Origin: Leifsonia sp. 1010
GTDB lineage: Bacteria; Actinomycetota; Actinomycetes; Actinomycetales; Microbacteriaceae
Assembly (NCBI RefSeq): GCF_031455295.1
Contig: NZ_JAVDSL010000001.1
Span: 682,001 to 746,000 of the forward strand
Direction: 5' to 3'
DNA: 64,000 nucleotides
The notes beneath the pieces are model-generated. The model worked only from the letters and a program-made list of their open reading frames with translations. It had not been told where the DNA came from and did not search any database. Shown here piece after piece: positions 15,778 to 24,001 of the stretch (its first letter is position 1; each line of letters begins with the position of its first letter). Position numbers and translations under genes: made by a program.

Positions 15778-17466
15778 TCAGTGAAGCCCTTCCGCCAGGG
15801 GACCCAGCGCGAGAACGGGGAAGTAGGTGAGTGCGGCGACGACGAGGACCACGCCGACGACGAAGGCGACGAACAGGGGTCGATGCGTCGGGAGGGTGCC
15901 GGTGGTGGCGGGCACCTTGTCCTGGGCCGCCAGCGAGCCGGCGAGCGCCAGGACGAACACGATCGGCAAGAATCGGCCGAGGAACATGGCCGTGCCGAGC
16001 GCGGCGTTCAGCCAGGGCGTGTTCGCGGTGAGTCCGGCGAAGGCCGACCCGTTGTTGTTCGCCGCGGAGGTGAACGCGTAGAGCACCTCGGAGAAACCGT
16101 GCTGCCCGGGGTTCCAGATCGAGACCTTCTCGACGTTGTCCTTGATCGCGGGGATGGCGAAGCTGAGCCCGGTGCCGAGCAGCACCAGTGTCGGCGTGAT
16201 CAGGATGTACAGGCTGGCCAGCTTGATCTCCCGCGACCCGATCTTCTTCCCCAGGTACTCCGGGGTGCGACCGACCATCAGGCCGGCGAGGAAGACGGAG
16301 ATGATCGCGATGATCAGGATGCCGTAGAGCCCCGCGCCGATGCCGCCGGGAGCGACCTCGCCGGTCATCATGTTCAGCATCGTCATCATCCCGCCGAGAG
16401 GCGTGAAGCTGTCGTGCATCGAGTTCACCGCGCCGGTGGAGGTCAGCGTGCTCGTCGTCGCGAAGAAGGTGGATCCGAGGATGCCGAACCGCTGCTCCTT
16501 CCCTTCGAGCGCACCGCCCGCGGCGTGGGTCGCCGTCCCGGCGCCCTGGAGCTCGAAGAGGGTGAGCGCGACGAGGGAGACGAGGAAGATCGCGGACATC
16601 GCACCGAGGATGGCGTAGCCCTGACGGTTGTCGCCGACCATCCGGCCGAAGGTGCGCGGCAGCGAGAAGGGGATCAACAGCATGAGGAAGATCTCGATCA
16701 GGTTGGTCCACGCCGTGGGGTTCTCGAAGGGATGCGCCGAGTTGACGTTGAAGAACCCTCCGCCGTTGTTCCCGAGCAGCTTGATGACCTCCTGCGACGC
16801 AACGGGTCCGCCGGGGATCGTCGCCGATCCGCCCGTCAGCGTGCTCACGCTGGTGAAGCCGTTGAAGTTCTGGATGACGCCGCCGACGATCAGGATGATC
16901 GCGAACACCACCGAGAGGGGCAGCAGGATGCGCAGCACGGCGCGGGTCGCATCCACCCAGAAGTTGCCGATGGTGCCGGACCGGTGGGCGGCGAACCCGC
17001 GGACCAGCGTGATGGCGACCGCGAGCCCGACGGCCGCGGAGAGGAAGTTCTGCACCGCCAGACCGGCGATCTGCACGGTGTACCCGACGGTCACCTCCGG
17101 CGAGTAGGACTGCCAGTTGGTGTTGGTCACGAACGAGATCGCGGTGTTGAACGACAACCCCTCGGGAACCGCGGGCAGCCCCAGCGAGTACGGGAGGACG
17201 GCCTGCGCACGCTGCAGTGCATAGACGAGCAGCACGCCGAGGATCGAGAACGCGAGGACGCTGCGCAGGTAGACCGGCCAGCTCTGACCCACGCGGGAGT
17301 CGACTCCGATGATCCGGTAGAACCCGCGCTCGATCTTCAGATCTGTGCGGGTGGTGAAGGTCGCGGCCATGTAGTCGCCCAGCGGGCGGTAAGCGAGGCC
17401 GAGCAGGAGGACGAGCGTGGCGAGGAAGGCCACGAACAGCCACAACGTATCCATCGAATCCGGCAT
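15778..17466 (-). CDS. kdpA: Potassium-transporting ATPase KdpA subunit
   Basis: 562 residues from ATG 17466 ([20 protein letters not shown]), with ATG 17454 as a slightly shorter alternative; 17466 is preferred because GGAGAAG lies upstream. This is the K+-channel-like subunit of the SKT superfamily with ten helices and four selectivity-filter regions ([54 protein letters not shown]). YRPLGDYMA at the N-terminus is diagnostic. The start lies 2 nt after the kdpF stop, and the kdpB ATG follows 2 nt after its own stop. Confidence 0.97.
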   Translation of the reverse strand: MPDSMDTLWLFVAFLATLVLLLGLAYRPLGDYMAATFTTRTDLKIERGFYRIIGVDSRVGQSWPVYLRSVLAFSILGVLLVYALQRAQAVLPYSLGLPAVPEGLSFNTAISFVTNTNWQSYSPEVTVGYTVQIAGLAVQNFLSAAVGLAVAITLVRGFAAHRSGTIGNFWVDATRAVLRILLPLSVVFAIILIVGGVIQNFNGFTSVSTLTGGSATIPGGPVASQEVIKLLGNNGGGFFNVNSAHPFENPTAWTNLIEIFLMLLIPFSLPRTFGRMVGDNRQGYAILGAMSAIFLVSLVALTLFELQGAGTATHAAGGALEGKEQRFGILGSTFFATTSTLTSTGAVNSMHDSFTPLGGMMTMLNMMTGEVAPGGIGAGLYGILIIAIISVFLAGLMVGRTPEYLGKKIGSREIKLASLYILITPTLVLLGTGLSFAIPAIKDNVEKVSIWNPGQHGFSEVLYAFTSAANNNGSAFAGLTANTPWLNAALGTAMFLGRFLPIVFVLALAGSLAAQDKVPATTGTLPTHRPLFVAFVVGVVLVVAALTYFPVLALGPLAEGLH

Positions 17467-17468
17467 CG

Positions 17469-17558
17469 CTAGAACTTCTCCGGCTTCAGCAGGGCGTACA
17501 CGAGGTACGCGACCGAGGCCAGGGCCGCCGCGGCCGCCAGCAGGTCGAAGAAGATCAC
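17469..17558 (-). CDS. kdpF: KdpF small membrane subunit
   Basis: 29 residues read from GTG 17558: a single helix ([20 protein letters not shown]) and the family-typical tail ALLKPEKF before TAG. KdpF stabilises the KdpFABC complex in the membrane. GGAGAAG lies 4 nt upstream. The GTG overlaps the stop of the preceding 27-codon ORF (GTGA). The gene is too short for most automatic calls, but its position and C-terminal KPE(K/R)F motif make it secure. Confidence 0.92.
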   Translation of the reverse strand: MIFFDLLAAAAALASVAYLVYALLKPEKF

Positions 17559-17638
17559 AGCTTCTCCACCCCTCGGCCGACCAGGGCGACGATCGCGCCC
17601 AGCGCGACGATGCCCACAACGCACATGAGGTCCAACAC
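17555..17638 (-). CDS. 27-residue membrane peptide preceding kdpF
   Basis: GTG 17638 to TGA 17555 encodes a hydrophobic helix ([19 protein letters not shown]) with a charged tail GRGVEKL. GGAG lies about 10 nt upstream and the stop overlaps the kdpF GTG by 4 nt, the usual sign of a coupled real gene. Peptides of this form, ending in (K/R)GxEKL, sit in front of kdpF in other actinomycetes as far as I recall. It may be an additional small Kdp subunit or a translational leader. The sequence supports coding; the function is inference. Confidence 0.7.
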   Translation of the reverse strand: MLDLMCVVGIVALGAIVALVGRGVEKL

Positions 17639-17751
17639 GGAATCACTCCATCCGGGTCAACCGCCGCGCCGATGTCCGGCGGGGCGGTGAGGACTGGCGG
17701 CACGCCAGAACCCCGGACCTATGTAAGTGCGGCGGGGAGCGCAGGACGGCG

Positions 17752-17793
17752 GTCCTAACGCGATCCATACGGCGCGCGCCGGAGTCCTAACGC
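17752..17793 (-). promoter_or_regulatory. Direct repeat upstream of kdp
   Basis: GTCCTAACGC occurs at 17752-17761 and again at 17784-17793, start-to-start 32 bp (about three helical turns), in the 210-bp gap upstream of the kdp operon. On the kdp strand this reads GCGTTAGGAC twice. Tandem sites of this spacing could bind a response regulator such as KdpE, although no kdpDE genes are in the window. Ten-base identity can arise by chance. Confidence 0.35.
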
Positions 17794-17849
17794 TTTCCCT
17801 CCGGTGTCAGCGCCGTGTCACGTCACTGCATTCGAGAGCCGCCTGCCGA

Positions 17850-18293
17850 TCACGACCGCCGAGCCGGAGTGCCGCGGGAGGCCAGGGCGTACGCGGGGAT
17901 GGCGAGGCCTGCGACCACGATGTGCATGAGCGCGAGCGCCAGAACTGCTCCGGACGTGGTTCCCGGAACGAAGCGCAGGACTGCCAGCAGGACGTCCGGC
18001 ACGAAGGACGCGACGACGACGATCGGGACGATGATCGTCAGTGCACGCCGCGGGTTGCGGGCGCGGCGACGGATCAGCACCCATCCCGCCCAGCCTGCGA
18101 CGACTCCGAGCACGGTCATCGACGCGTAGGCGGGAACGGTCAGCGGGCCGTAGGCGGACGAGACACCCAACGCGTGGGCGACGGACGCGATGACGGCGTT
18201 CAGGCCGATCGCGATCAGTGTCGCTGCGATGAGGATGATCGCCGCGCGAACTTTGGATGCGGACGCCACCGGGGTGAGGGTCTGCGTAGTCAT
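17850..18293 (-). CDS. DUF6069 four-helix membrane protein
   Basis: 147 residues from ATG 18293 (MTTQTLTPVASASKVRAAII). The ATG at 18305 is rejected because the bases between the two are the ribosome site GGAGGTACTC for 18293. There are four transmembrane helices: about 20-42, 56-76, 87-110 and 118-138 in the processed numbering. The pattern and the SSAYGPLTVPAYASMTVLGV segment match the DUF6069 family of actinobacterial membrane proteins, whose role is unknown and which are often paired with a TetR regulator. The divergent tetR and its palindrome suggest repression by that protein. Confidence 0.82.
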   Translation of the reverse strand: MTTQTLTPVASASKVRAAIILIAATLIAIGLNAVIASVAHALGVSSAYGPLTVPAYASMTVLGVVAGWAGWVLIRRRARNPRRALTIIVPIVVVASFVPDVLLAVLRFVPGTTSGAVLALALMHIVVAGLAIPAYALASRGTPARRS

Positions 18294-18329
18294 GAGTACC
18301 TCCATGCAGTTCGGTTTACGGTTCCGGGT

Positions 18330-18376
18330 GGTACCGTAATGGAGTTACGGTACCGTCAATTCCCGAAAGGTACAAT
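18330..18376 (+). promoter_or_regulatory. TetR operator and promoter
   Basis: GGTACCGTAA (18330-18339) and TTACGGTACC (18345-18354) form a perfect 10-bp inverted repeat with 5-bp centre TGGAG. A third half-site, TTTACGGTTCC, lies at 18315-18325. TACAAT at 18371-18376 is a good -10 for the tetR gene, whose ATG at 18385 is so close that its transcript would be nearly leaderless. The location between the divergent genes fits autoregulation plus control of the DUF6069 gene. Confidence 0.85.
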
Positions 18377-18384
18377 GGCCTCCT

Positions 18385-18972
18385 ATGCCCGACACGTCTG
18401 CGAACCCGGTGGGCCGGCCGCGCGATCTGGAGCTGGAGTCCCGCATCCTCTCGGCGACGCAGGATCTACTCATCGAGATCGGCTACGGCGGCACGACGAT
18501 TGCAGCGGTCGCGGAGCGGGCGCACTGCGGAAAGTCGGCCATCTACCGCCGCTGGGAGACGAAGGCGGACCTCATCGTCGCCGCAGTCCGGGCGTCCCAG
18601 CCCCGATCGACGCCACCCGACACGGGCTCGCTGCGCGGCGATCTGCTCGCCGCAGCCTTGCACTTCGCCGGGTCCGACGAGCGCTCCGGCCGGGTGCTCG
18701 CCAGCCTGCTGAGTGCGATCGGCGGCGATCCGGCGCTGTACGAGGCGGCGTACCGGGAGGTCGGCCAGCCGCCCGTTCAGGCACTGGCCGCGGTCATCGA
18801 GCGGTGGATGGCGGAGGGCACGGTCCGAAGAGATGTTCCGGTCGGATTAATCGCGGGCATCGTGCCGACCGCGGCATTCGGAAGCGTCGTCCTCCGGAAG
18901 CAGTACCTGGATCGGGAGGCCGTCACCGAACTCGTGGACCACGTCCTCCTGCCGGCCCTGCTGCGCCCGTGA
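18385..18972 (+). CDS. TetR/AcrR family regulator
   Basis: 195 residues. The N-terminal DNA-binding domain (about 16-62) contains LESRILSATQDLLIEIGYGG and the HTH TIAAVAERAHCGKSAIYRRWETKADLI. The C-terminal ligand domain is all-helical (TetR_C_16/11-like). No Shine-Dalgarno sequence precedes the ATG, in line with a promoter -10 only 8 nt upstream. It is divergent from the DUF6069 gene across a perfect palindrome that is its probable operator. The ligand is not predictable. Confidence 0.93.
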   Translation: MPDTSANPVGRPRDLELESRILSATQDLLIEIGYGGTTIAAVAERAHCGKSAIYRRWETKADLIVAAVRASQPRSTPPDTGSLRGDLLAAALHFAGSDERSGRVLASLLSAIGGDPALYEAAYREVGQPPVQALAAVIERWMAEGTVRRDVPVGLIAGIVPTAAFGSVVLRKQYLDREAVTELVDHVLLPALLRP

Positions 18973-19000
18973 GCGACCCGGGCGTACGGGCGACGAGGCG

Positions 19001-19747
19001 CTAGCGGGCTTCGCCAGTCGTTGCGGCGATCATCGACACCGACACGCCACCGCCTCCGCCGCCGCCGGACGACCGCACCCTCCACACGCTGCCGCTGCCC
19101 ACGACCCGGAGGCCTCCATCGCCGACGATCAACACGGTGCGCTCATCGACGCCGAGCGCACCGTCGGTAAGCCCGGACTCCACGGCGGCGACCAGTCTCG
19201 AGAGTGTGCCGCGCTGTGCCACGTGCGGGTCGACCGAGCCGTCGACGAGACCGATGCCCGGCTCCACCTCGAGTTCGATCCCCGGCTCGGACGGATCCTC
19301 CGGGCAGACGAGCACGCCGTGGATGCGGGAACCGCCGCCGAGCGCTCGCTCGGCGGCCACCATCGCGCCGGCCGAGACGCCGAGGTACGGCACGCCGGCT
19401 GCGACCTGGCGGCGGAGCTCGCCGAACAGGGGTTCGAGTCCCTCCCGCACGGCTTCAACGATGCCGCCGCCGACCAGGATGCCGTCGACCTCCGCGATCG
19501 CGCTCGGCGACAGCTCCTCGCCGCCGTACGAGCTCGTCACATGTACGTCGACCTCGCCGGCCGCCGCGAGCACGCGGTGCAGCACCTCGGCCCGCTCCGG
19601 ACCGCCGGGATGGATGGAGACGATCGCGACCCGAGGCACCGCGCGTCCGGCAGCGTGGGCACGCGCGGCCGCTTCAGCGAGGAAGGGCGCGTACAGCGGC
19701 GCATCTGACGGTTCCAGTGCACCGCCGCCGACGAGGTGGACGCTCAT
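19001..19747 (-). CDS. Peptidase S51 (cyanophycinase-like) protein
   Basis: 248 residues with a class I glutamine-amidotransferase-like fold. The nucleophile elbow GVSAGAMVAAERAL carries the catalytic serine, and an upstream DGILVGGG loop is typical of peptidase S51 (dipeptidase E/cyanophycinase). No signal peptide, so cytoplasmic. Residues 226-236 contain an unusual run of glycines (SSGGGGGGGVS), a low-complexity spot in an otherwise compact protein. Its substrate is probably small acidic peptides. It is convergent with tetR and ends 28 bp from it. Confidence 0.85.
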   Translation of the reverse strand: MSVHLVGGGALEPSDAPLYAPFLAEAAARAHAAGRAVPRVAIVSIHPGGPERAEVLHRVLAAAGEVDVHVTSSYGGEELSPSAIAEVDGILVGGGIVEAVREGLEPLFGELRRQVAAGVPYLGVSAGAMVAAERALGGGSRIHGVLVCPEDPSEPGIELEVEPGIGLVDGSVDPHVAQRGTLSRLVAAVESGLTDGALGVDERTVLIVGDGGLRVVGSGSVWRVRSSGGGGGGGVSVSMIAATTGEAR

Positions 19748-19796
19748 CCCGCAACTGTACGGCGTCTCGCGCCGCGGGAGACCAGACGGAGCCCGG

Positions 19797-21026
19797 TCAA
19801 TACCGGATGGCGTCGATCGGCCGCACCCGGACGGCGACGATGGAGGGCAAGAGCCCTGCGAGTGCGCCGACGCCGACGGAGATCAGCATCCCGAACGCCG
19901 CGGCGGAGAGGGGGAACGCCGGCACGTCCTGAAGGCCCTGGCGGTGCAGGAAGCCGGTGACGACCGGGTTCTCGAGTGCGAGGATCGCGACCATCACCCC
20001 GATGACTCCGGCCACGGCGGTCGCGACGACGCTCTCCATCATGACCCCGGCGAACACGCGACCCGCCGTCGCGCCGAAGCTGCGCCGGATCCCGATCTCC
20101 CTGATGCGCGCTCGGACGGTCACCATCGAGATGTTCAGGAGCCCCAGGGCGCCGAGCAGCAGGATGAGGCCCGCGCCGGCGCCGCCGACGATCTTCAGGA
20201 AGAGCAGCGGGTCCGGGCCGTCCACAGATTGATAGTCCTGTCGGTTCACGCTCACCGTTGCGCCATTGCCGACAGCGCGCGAGAGGTCGGCGGAAAGACG
20301 TTCCGACAGCGACTCAGCGGCCTCGGGCGGCACCCAGGCGAAGTACTGCGTCGAGCCCACGTCTCCCTCGGCCGTGCCAGGAGGCTGGAGCGCCCGGTAG
20401 GCGTCGTAGAGCATCCACAGCTGCGCCAGGTGCTCGTCCCCTCCCGCGGCCACCCCGACGACCACCGCGTCGACGGATGCCGGGCTGATCAGGTGCAGCA
20501 TCGGGTGCGAGGCCACGTCGGGTGAGCCGAGCAGACGCCATAGGCCCTCGTTGATGACCACCGCGGGCACGAGCCGGTCGGCATCGCGTGCGGAGAACCA
20601 GCTCCCGGAGACCATCCGGGTGCGGAACATCACCGCGTAGTCCGGATCGACCAGCTGGCCGCTGAGGTTGGCGTCCGGCGACAGCCCGCGCACGACCGGC
20701 TGCGCATATCCCTGGCGCGTCGAGTAGCTCACCTGGTACCGGGCGAGCGCGTCGGTCACCAGGGGGGCGAACTCCTCATCCGTGGTGAGCGGTCGGCCGT
20801 CCTCGGAGTACGGCAAGCTGATGTTCATCATCGCCGGCCTCCCCTGACCGCGTTCGAGCCCCTCGACCACGCCCTGCTGAGCGACCGCCGAAATGGCCGC
20901 GATGGAGGTGAGCGCCATGATCGCCACCGCGACACCCACGATCGCCATCAGCACCCGCGCCCGGTAGACCCGGAACTCCGACCACGCCTCGACGAGGACG
21001 CTGTAGACCGACGTCAAGGCCCTCAC
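19797..21026 (-). CDS. ABC transporter permease, MacB/FtsX type
   Basis: 409 residues with one N-terminal helix (about 20-45, RARVLMAIVGVAVAIMALTSIAAIS), a long periplasmic-type domain (about 50-270) and three C-terminal helices containing LNISMVTVRARIREIGIRRSFGA, the FtsX signature. The ATG at 21026 overlaps the stop of the ATPase gene (ATGA). With the ATPase and the adaptor it makes a MacAB-like tripartite system; in Gram-positive bacteria these export peptides or mediate envelope stress. No substrate gene is adjacent. Confidence 0.9.
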   Translation of the reverse strand: MRALTSVYSVLVEAWSEFRVYRARVLMAIVGVAVAIMALTSIAAISAVAQQGVVEGLERGQGRPAMMNISLPYSEDGRPLTTDEEFAPLVTDALARYQVSYSTRQGYAQPVVRGLSPDANLSGQLVDPDYAVMFRTRMVSGSWFSARDADRLVPAVVINEGLWRLLGSPDVASHPMLHLISPASVDAVVVGVAAGGDEHLAQLWMLYDAYRALQPPGTAEGDVGSTQYFAWVPPEAAESLSERLSADLSRAVGNGATVSVNRQDYQSVDGPDPLLFLKIVGGAGAGLILLLGALGLLNISMVTVRARIREIGIRRSFGATAGRVFAGVMMESVVATAVAGVIGVMVAILALENPVVTGFLHRQGLQDVPAFPLSAAAFGMLISVGVGALAGLLPSIVAVRVRPIDAIRY

Positions 21027-21721
21027 CGGACGGCCTCGACCTCGTCGGGATGCAGGACGCCGCCGTCGAGCCGGTGGCGGCGGTCGGCCAGGGCTGCGAT
21101 GTGCGGATCGTGCGTGATGGTCACGAGGGCGGCCCTGCTGTCGCGGGCCACGCCGTCGAGCAGCCCCATGACCGCCTGACCCGTCTCCACATCCAGAGCT
21201 CCCGTCGGCTCATCGGCGAGGATCACACGCGGCTCGCGGACGAGTGCCCGAGCGATCGCGACGCGCTGCTGCTCGCCGCCCGAGAGTCTGCTCGGCAGCC
21301 AGTCGGCCCGGTCGGCCAACCCGACCCTGTCGAGCATTTCGAGCGCCAGACGCCGGCGACGCCAGAACCGGTGCGGTTCGGCATACAGCAGAGGGGTCGC
21401 GACGTTCTCGGCCGCCGTGCGGCCGGGGAGCAGATTGAACTGCTGGAAGATGAACCCCACCTCCCGGCCCCTGCGCTTGTCCCGCTCCGCGGCCGACATC
21501 CGCTGCACCTGGACGTCATCGAACCGGATGCTGCCGCCCGTCGGCTCGTCGAGCAGCCCGAGGATGTTGAGCAGCGTCGACTTGCCGGACCCGCTCCGGC
21601 CGACGATCGACACGTGTTCGCCGGCGTCGACGACGAGGTCGACCCCGCGCAGGATGTGCAGAGGCTCGGCATCCGGGATCTCCACCACGCGGGTGACCCC
21701 GTCGAGCACCAGGATCGCCAT
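21023..21721 (-). CDS. ABC transporter ATP-binding protein, MacB/LolD type
   Basis: 232 residues from ATG 21721 (MAILVLDGVTRVVEIP). Walker A is GRSGSGKST, the Q-loop FIFQQFNLLPGRTAAENV, the signature LSGGEQQRVAIARAL and Walker B ILADEPTGALD, with switch His in VTITHDP. The family is the lipoprotein/macrolide exporter ATPases. The start overlaps the adaptor stop by one base, and the stop overlaps the permease start by four, so the three genes are one operon. The open frame upstream of 21721 lies inside the adaptor gene and is not coding. Confidence 0.94.
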   Translation of the reverse strand: MAILVLDGVTRVVEIPDAEPLHILRGVDLVVDAGEHVSIVGRSGSGKSTLLNILGLLDEPTGGSIRFDDVQVQRMSAAERDKRRGREVGFIFQQFNLLPGRTAAENVATPLLYAEPHRFWRRRRLALEMLDRVGLADRADWLPSRLSGGEQQRVAIARALVREPRVILADEPTGALDVETGQAVMGLLDGVARDSRAALVTITHDPHIAALADRRHRLDGGVLHPDEVEAVR

Positions 21722-22737
21722 CAGCCGCTGATACCGTTCGCCGCCGCCTGCTCGTCGACCTTGGACGGGACGAACTGCAGGATCTCGTCGCCCTTCTTCA
21801 GCCCGGAGACGATCTGCACCTGCTGACCGTCGAAGATCCCCAACTGCACCTTCACGGCCGTCGGAGCGCCTCCATCGGCGGCCGGCCGGTACACCGTCCC
21901 GGCCGCACCGGCTCCCTCGACGGCCGTCGCGGGAACAAGGAGTGCGTCGTCGGCCGAGCCGGCGCTGATGGTCAGCTTGGCCGCCAGGCCGGCGAAGACC
22001 GTCACATCGGCGGGCACCGCGCAACGCACGCTCGGGCCGCCGGTTGATCCCGACCCGGAGGGCGAGCCCGTGGATGCTGCCGGGGCCTGCGCCGATCCGT
22101 CGGACCCGGCGCTCGCGCCTGCCAGCGGTGCGGTGACGCTGAGGCCGGTGCACGTGAATGGCGCCGGCCCGCCCGCGATGGTCACCTTCGCCTCCGTCGG
22201 CTTGCTCAACAGACGGTACTGCTGAACGGCGGCGATCGACCCGGTCACGTTGAACGTCGGCGGAGCCACCTGGGCGAGCACATCGCCTACGGCGACCTGC
22301 TGACCGACGAGCACGTCGACCGCGGACACCGTCCCGGTCGCTCCCGCGGTGATCGTCACCGTGCCGTACCGCGGACTGCCGTCCGCCGCGGGCGTGGCGA
22401 GCTGCTGCTTGACGACCGCCACGGGGGTTCCGGCGTCGACCGCAGCGCCCTGCGCCACGGCGACCTTCGTCACCTCGCCCGCCGCGGTGGCCCGCACCGG
22501 GGCCGCCGCATCCGCGAACACGGTCGCGTCAAGAGTGAGGTCGTTGCGGATCGACCCGCTCGCGACCGTCGTCGTCGGCTCGGAAACGACTCCCGTCGGA
22601 CTGATCCCGTCCGCGCCGGCGGTCGCACCGCTGAAGAACGCGAGCTTCACCAGCGCAGCGGCAATTGCCGCGAAGACGACGAGGCGAAGGACGGGGAACA
22701 CCCAGCGGCGCATCACGCCAGGGGACGACACACTCAT
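21721..22737 (-). CDS. Periplasmic-adaptor-like protein (HlyD/MacA family)
   Basis: 338 residues. An N-terminal transmembrane anchor lies at about 10-36 (RRWVFPVLRLVVFAAIAAALVKLAFF). Two half-lipoyl segments are visible (VRATAAGEVTKVAVAQGAAVDAGTPV and GTVSAVDVLVGQQVAVGDVLAQV). A Ser/Pro/Gly-rich insert lies at about 205-235, and a C-terminal barrel and membrane-proximal part ends with GLKKGDEILQFVPSK. It is the extracytoplasmic component that couples a MacB-type ABC pump to its substrate. First gene of the three-gene operon. Confidence 0.88.
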   Translation of the reverse strand: MSVSSPGVMRRWVFPVLRLVVFAAIAAALVKLAFFSGATAGADGISPTGVVSEPTTTVASGSIRNDLTLDATVFADAAAPVRATAAGEVTKVAVAQGAAVDAGTPVAVVKQQLATPAADGSPRYGTVTITAGATGTVSAVDVLVGQQVAVGDVLAQVAPPTFNVTGSIAAVQQYRLLSKPTEAKVTIAGGPAPFTCTGLSVTAPLAGASAGSDGSAQAPAASTGSPSGSGSTGGPSVRCAVPADVTVFAGLAAKLTISAGSADDALLVPATAVEGAGAAGTVYRPAADGGAPTAVKVQLGIFDGQQVQIVSGLKKGDEILQFVPSKVDEQAAANGISG

Positions 22738-22794
22738 TCATTCAGTCTGGCCGAGGCGGCGAAGCGATCTCGTCATCCTCTGGGCTGACTCCGT

Positions 22795-23967
22795 TCAGCG
22801 AGGGCGCTGACCCGAAGCGAAATAGCTCATGAGGTCGTCGTTCAGCGCGGGCACCGGGAGCGTACGGCCATCGCCACGCAAGGATGCCGTGGCCGTCACA
22901 CCGGCGGCGACCGCGTTCCTCGCGGCCACGGGTGACGTAAGGGTGTCCTCGCCGTCGCGCACGAAATCGAGGAACTCCGAGATCATGAGCGCGTCCGCGC
23001 CTCCGTGACCTTCGATCCCACCGTCGACGATGAAGGTCTCGTCGGCTGGGGCTGCGCCCTCGTGCCGACGATTCCACAGTCGCACTTCCGAGCCGGCCGT
23101 GTCGCCGAAGTTCTCGATGCGTCCCTCGCTTCCGATGACGGTGTAGTTGCGCCAGTAGTCGGGCGTGAAGTGGCATTGCTGGTAGGAGGCGAGAGCACCG
23201 TTGTCGAGCGCGAGGTTCACCTGGGAGATGTCTTCGACGTCGATCACCGGGTTGAGGCCTTCCGCCGAGGAGGGCGGCCAGTTCTCGAGGCTGAACCAGT
23301 CCTGCATCCGCTCCCCCGACCGGTCCCGGCGGTCGGTCAGGGCGCCGTACACGGCGAGTGCGCCCATCGCCTGCACCCTGCTGGAGTACCCCCCTGCGAG
23401 CCAGTGGATCACGTCGATGTCGTGAGCGCCCTTCTGCAGCAGGAGTCCCAGGGACTTCGACCGGTCCGCATGCCAGTCCTTGAAGTAGTAGTCGCCCCCG
23501 TTTCCGACGAAGTGCCGGCACCAGACGGCTTTCACTTCGCCGATGCGGCCCTCGAGGATCAGCCGGCGCATCAGCGTGATCACGGGCATGTGACGCATGT
23601 TGTGCCCGACGTACAGGCGCGAACCGGTCCTGCGGGCGGCCTCGAGGATGCGGTCGCAGTCTTCGATGGATGTCGCCAGCGGCTTTTCGCAGAACACCGC
23701 CACTCCTGCTTCGAGCGCCGGGATCGCGACGTCAGCATGCCGGTCGTCCGGCGTGAGCACCATGACGGCGTCCAGACCGAGGCTCAGGAGCTCATCGAAG
23801 CTCCCGGTGACCAGCGCATCGGCGAAGTCCTCACGAGCGCGAGCACGAGCGCCGTCGTCGCGATCGCAGATGCCGACGACGGCCGCGCCACGGCCCGGGC
23901 GGTGTGCTTCACGGGCGATTTCGCCGCGGTTGCCATAGCCGATCACGCCGATTCTCAGGTCGGTCAT
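22795..23967 (-). CDS. Gfo/Idh/MocA family oxidoreductase
   Basis: 390 residues. The Rossmann N-terminus is IGVIGYGNRGEIAR, EKPLATSIEDCDRIL holds the family's conserved EKP, and the C-terminal domain has LLQKGAHDIDVIHWLAGG. The enzymes oxidise or isomerise sugars and inositols with NAD(P); a subset with a related fold are NAD-dependent glycosidases (GH109). No signal peptide. It is the last gene of the long sugar operon, 34 bp after the kinase gene. In that setting a modified hexose or amino-sugar substrate is likely, but exact chemistry cannot be read. Confidence 0.88.
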   Translation of the reverse strand: MTDLRIGVIGYGNRGEIAREAHRPGRGAAVVGICDRDDGARARAREDFADALVTGSFDELLSLGLDAVMVLTPDDRHADVAIPALEAGVAVFCEKPLATSIEDCDRILEAARRTGSRLYVGHNMRHMPVITLMRRLILEGRIGEVKAVWCRHFVGNGGDYYFKDWHADRSKSLGLLLQKGAHDIDVIHWLAGGYSSRVQAMGALAVYGALTDRRDRSGERMQDWFSLENWPPSSAEGLNPVIDVEDISQVNLALDNGALASYQQCHFTPDYWRNYTVIGSEGRIENFGDTAGSEVRLWNRRHEGAAPADETFIVDGGIEGHGGADALMISEFLDFVRDGEDTLTSPVAARNAVAAGVTATASLRGDGRTLPVPALNDDLMSYFASGQRPR

Positions 23968-24001
23968 GTGGTCATCCCTTCAGGAGGTTTGTGGGAGGAG
24001 G

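Noticed and set aside
13604-17443. A single 1279-codon frame joining KdpA and KdpB regions
   Set aside because: The upstream half is a different reading frame of kdpA without membrane helices. The true kdpB begins at ATG 15775, and kdpA ends at 15778.
13820-17472. Very long open frames on the plus strand opposite kdpA and kdpB
   Set aside because: They are a G/C-rich third-position shadow of the kdp genes on the minus strand; they carry no family motif, and their residue mix (Arg, Asp, Gly, His) is typical of antisense frames.
17640-17850. A riboswitch upstream of kdp
   Set aside because: I looked for conserved K+ or c-di-AMP riboswitch cores and saw none; only a 10-bp direct repeat and G/C-rich filler.
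21721-22153. Extended N-terminus for the ABC ATPase
   Set aside because: The part before MAILVLDG is Arg-rich and overlaps the adaptor gene out of frame; ATG 21721 gives the normal ATPase length.
22795-23967. Calling the Gfo/Idh protein a GH109 N-acetylgalactosaminidase
   Set aside because: GH109 enzymes are longer and usually secreted with a Tat-type signal. This protein has neither and keeps the standard EKP oxidoreductase motif, so the general family name is kept.
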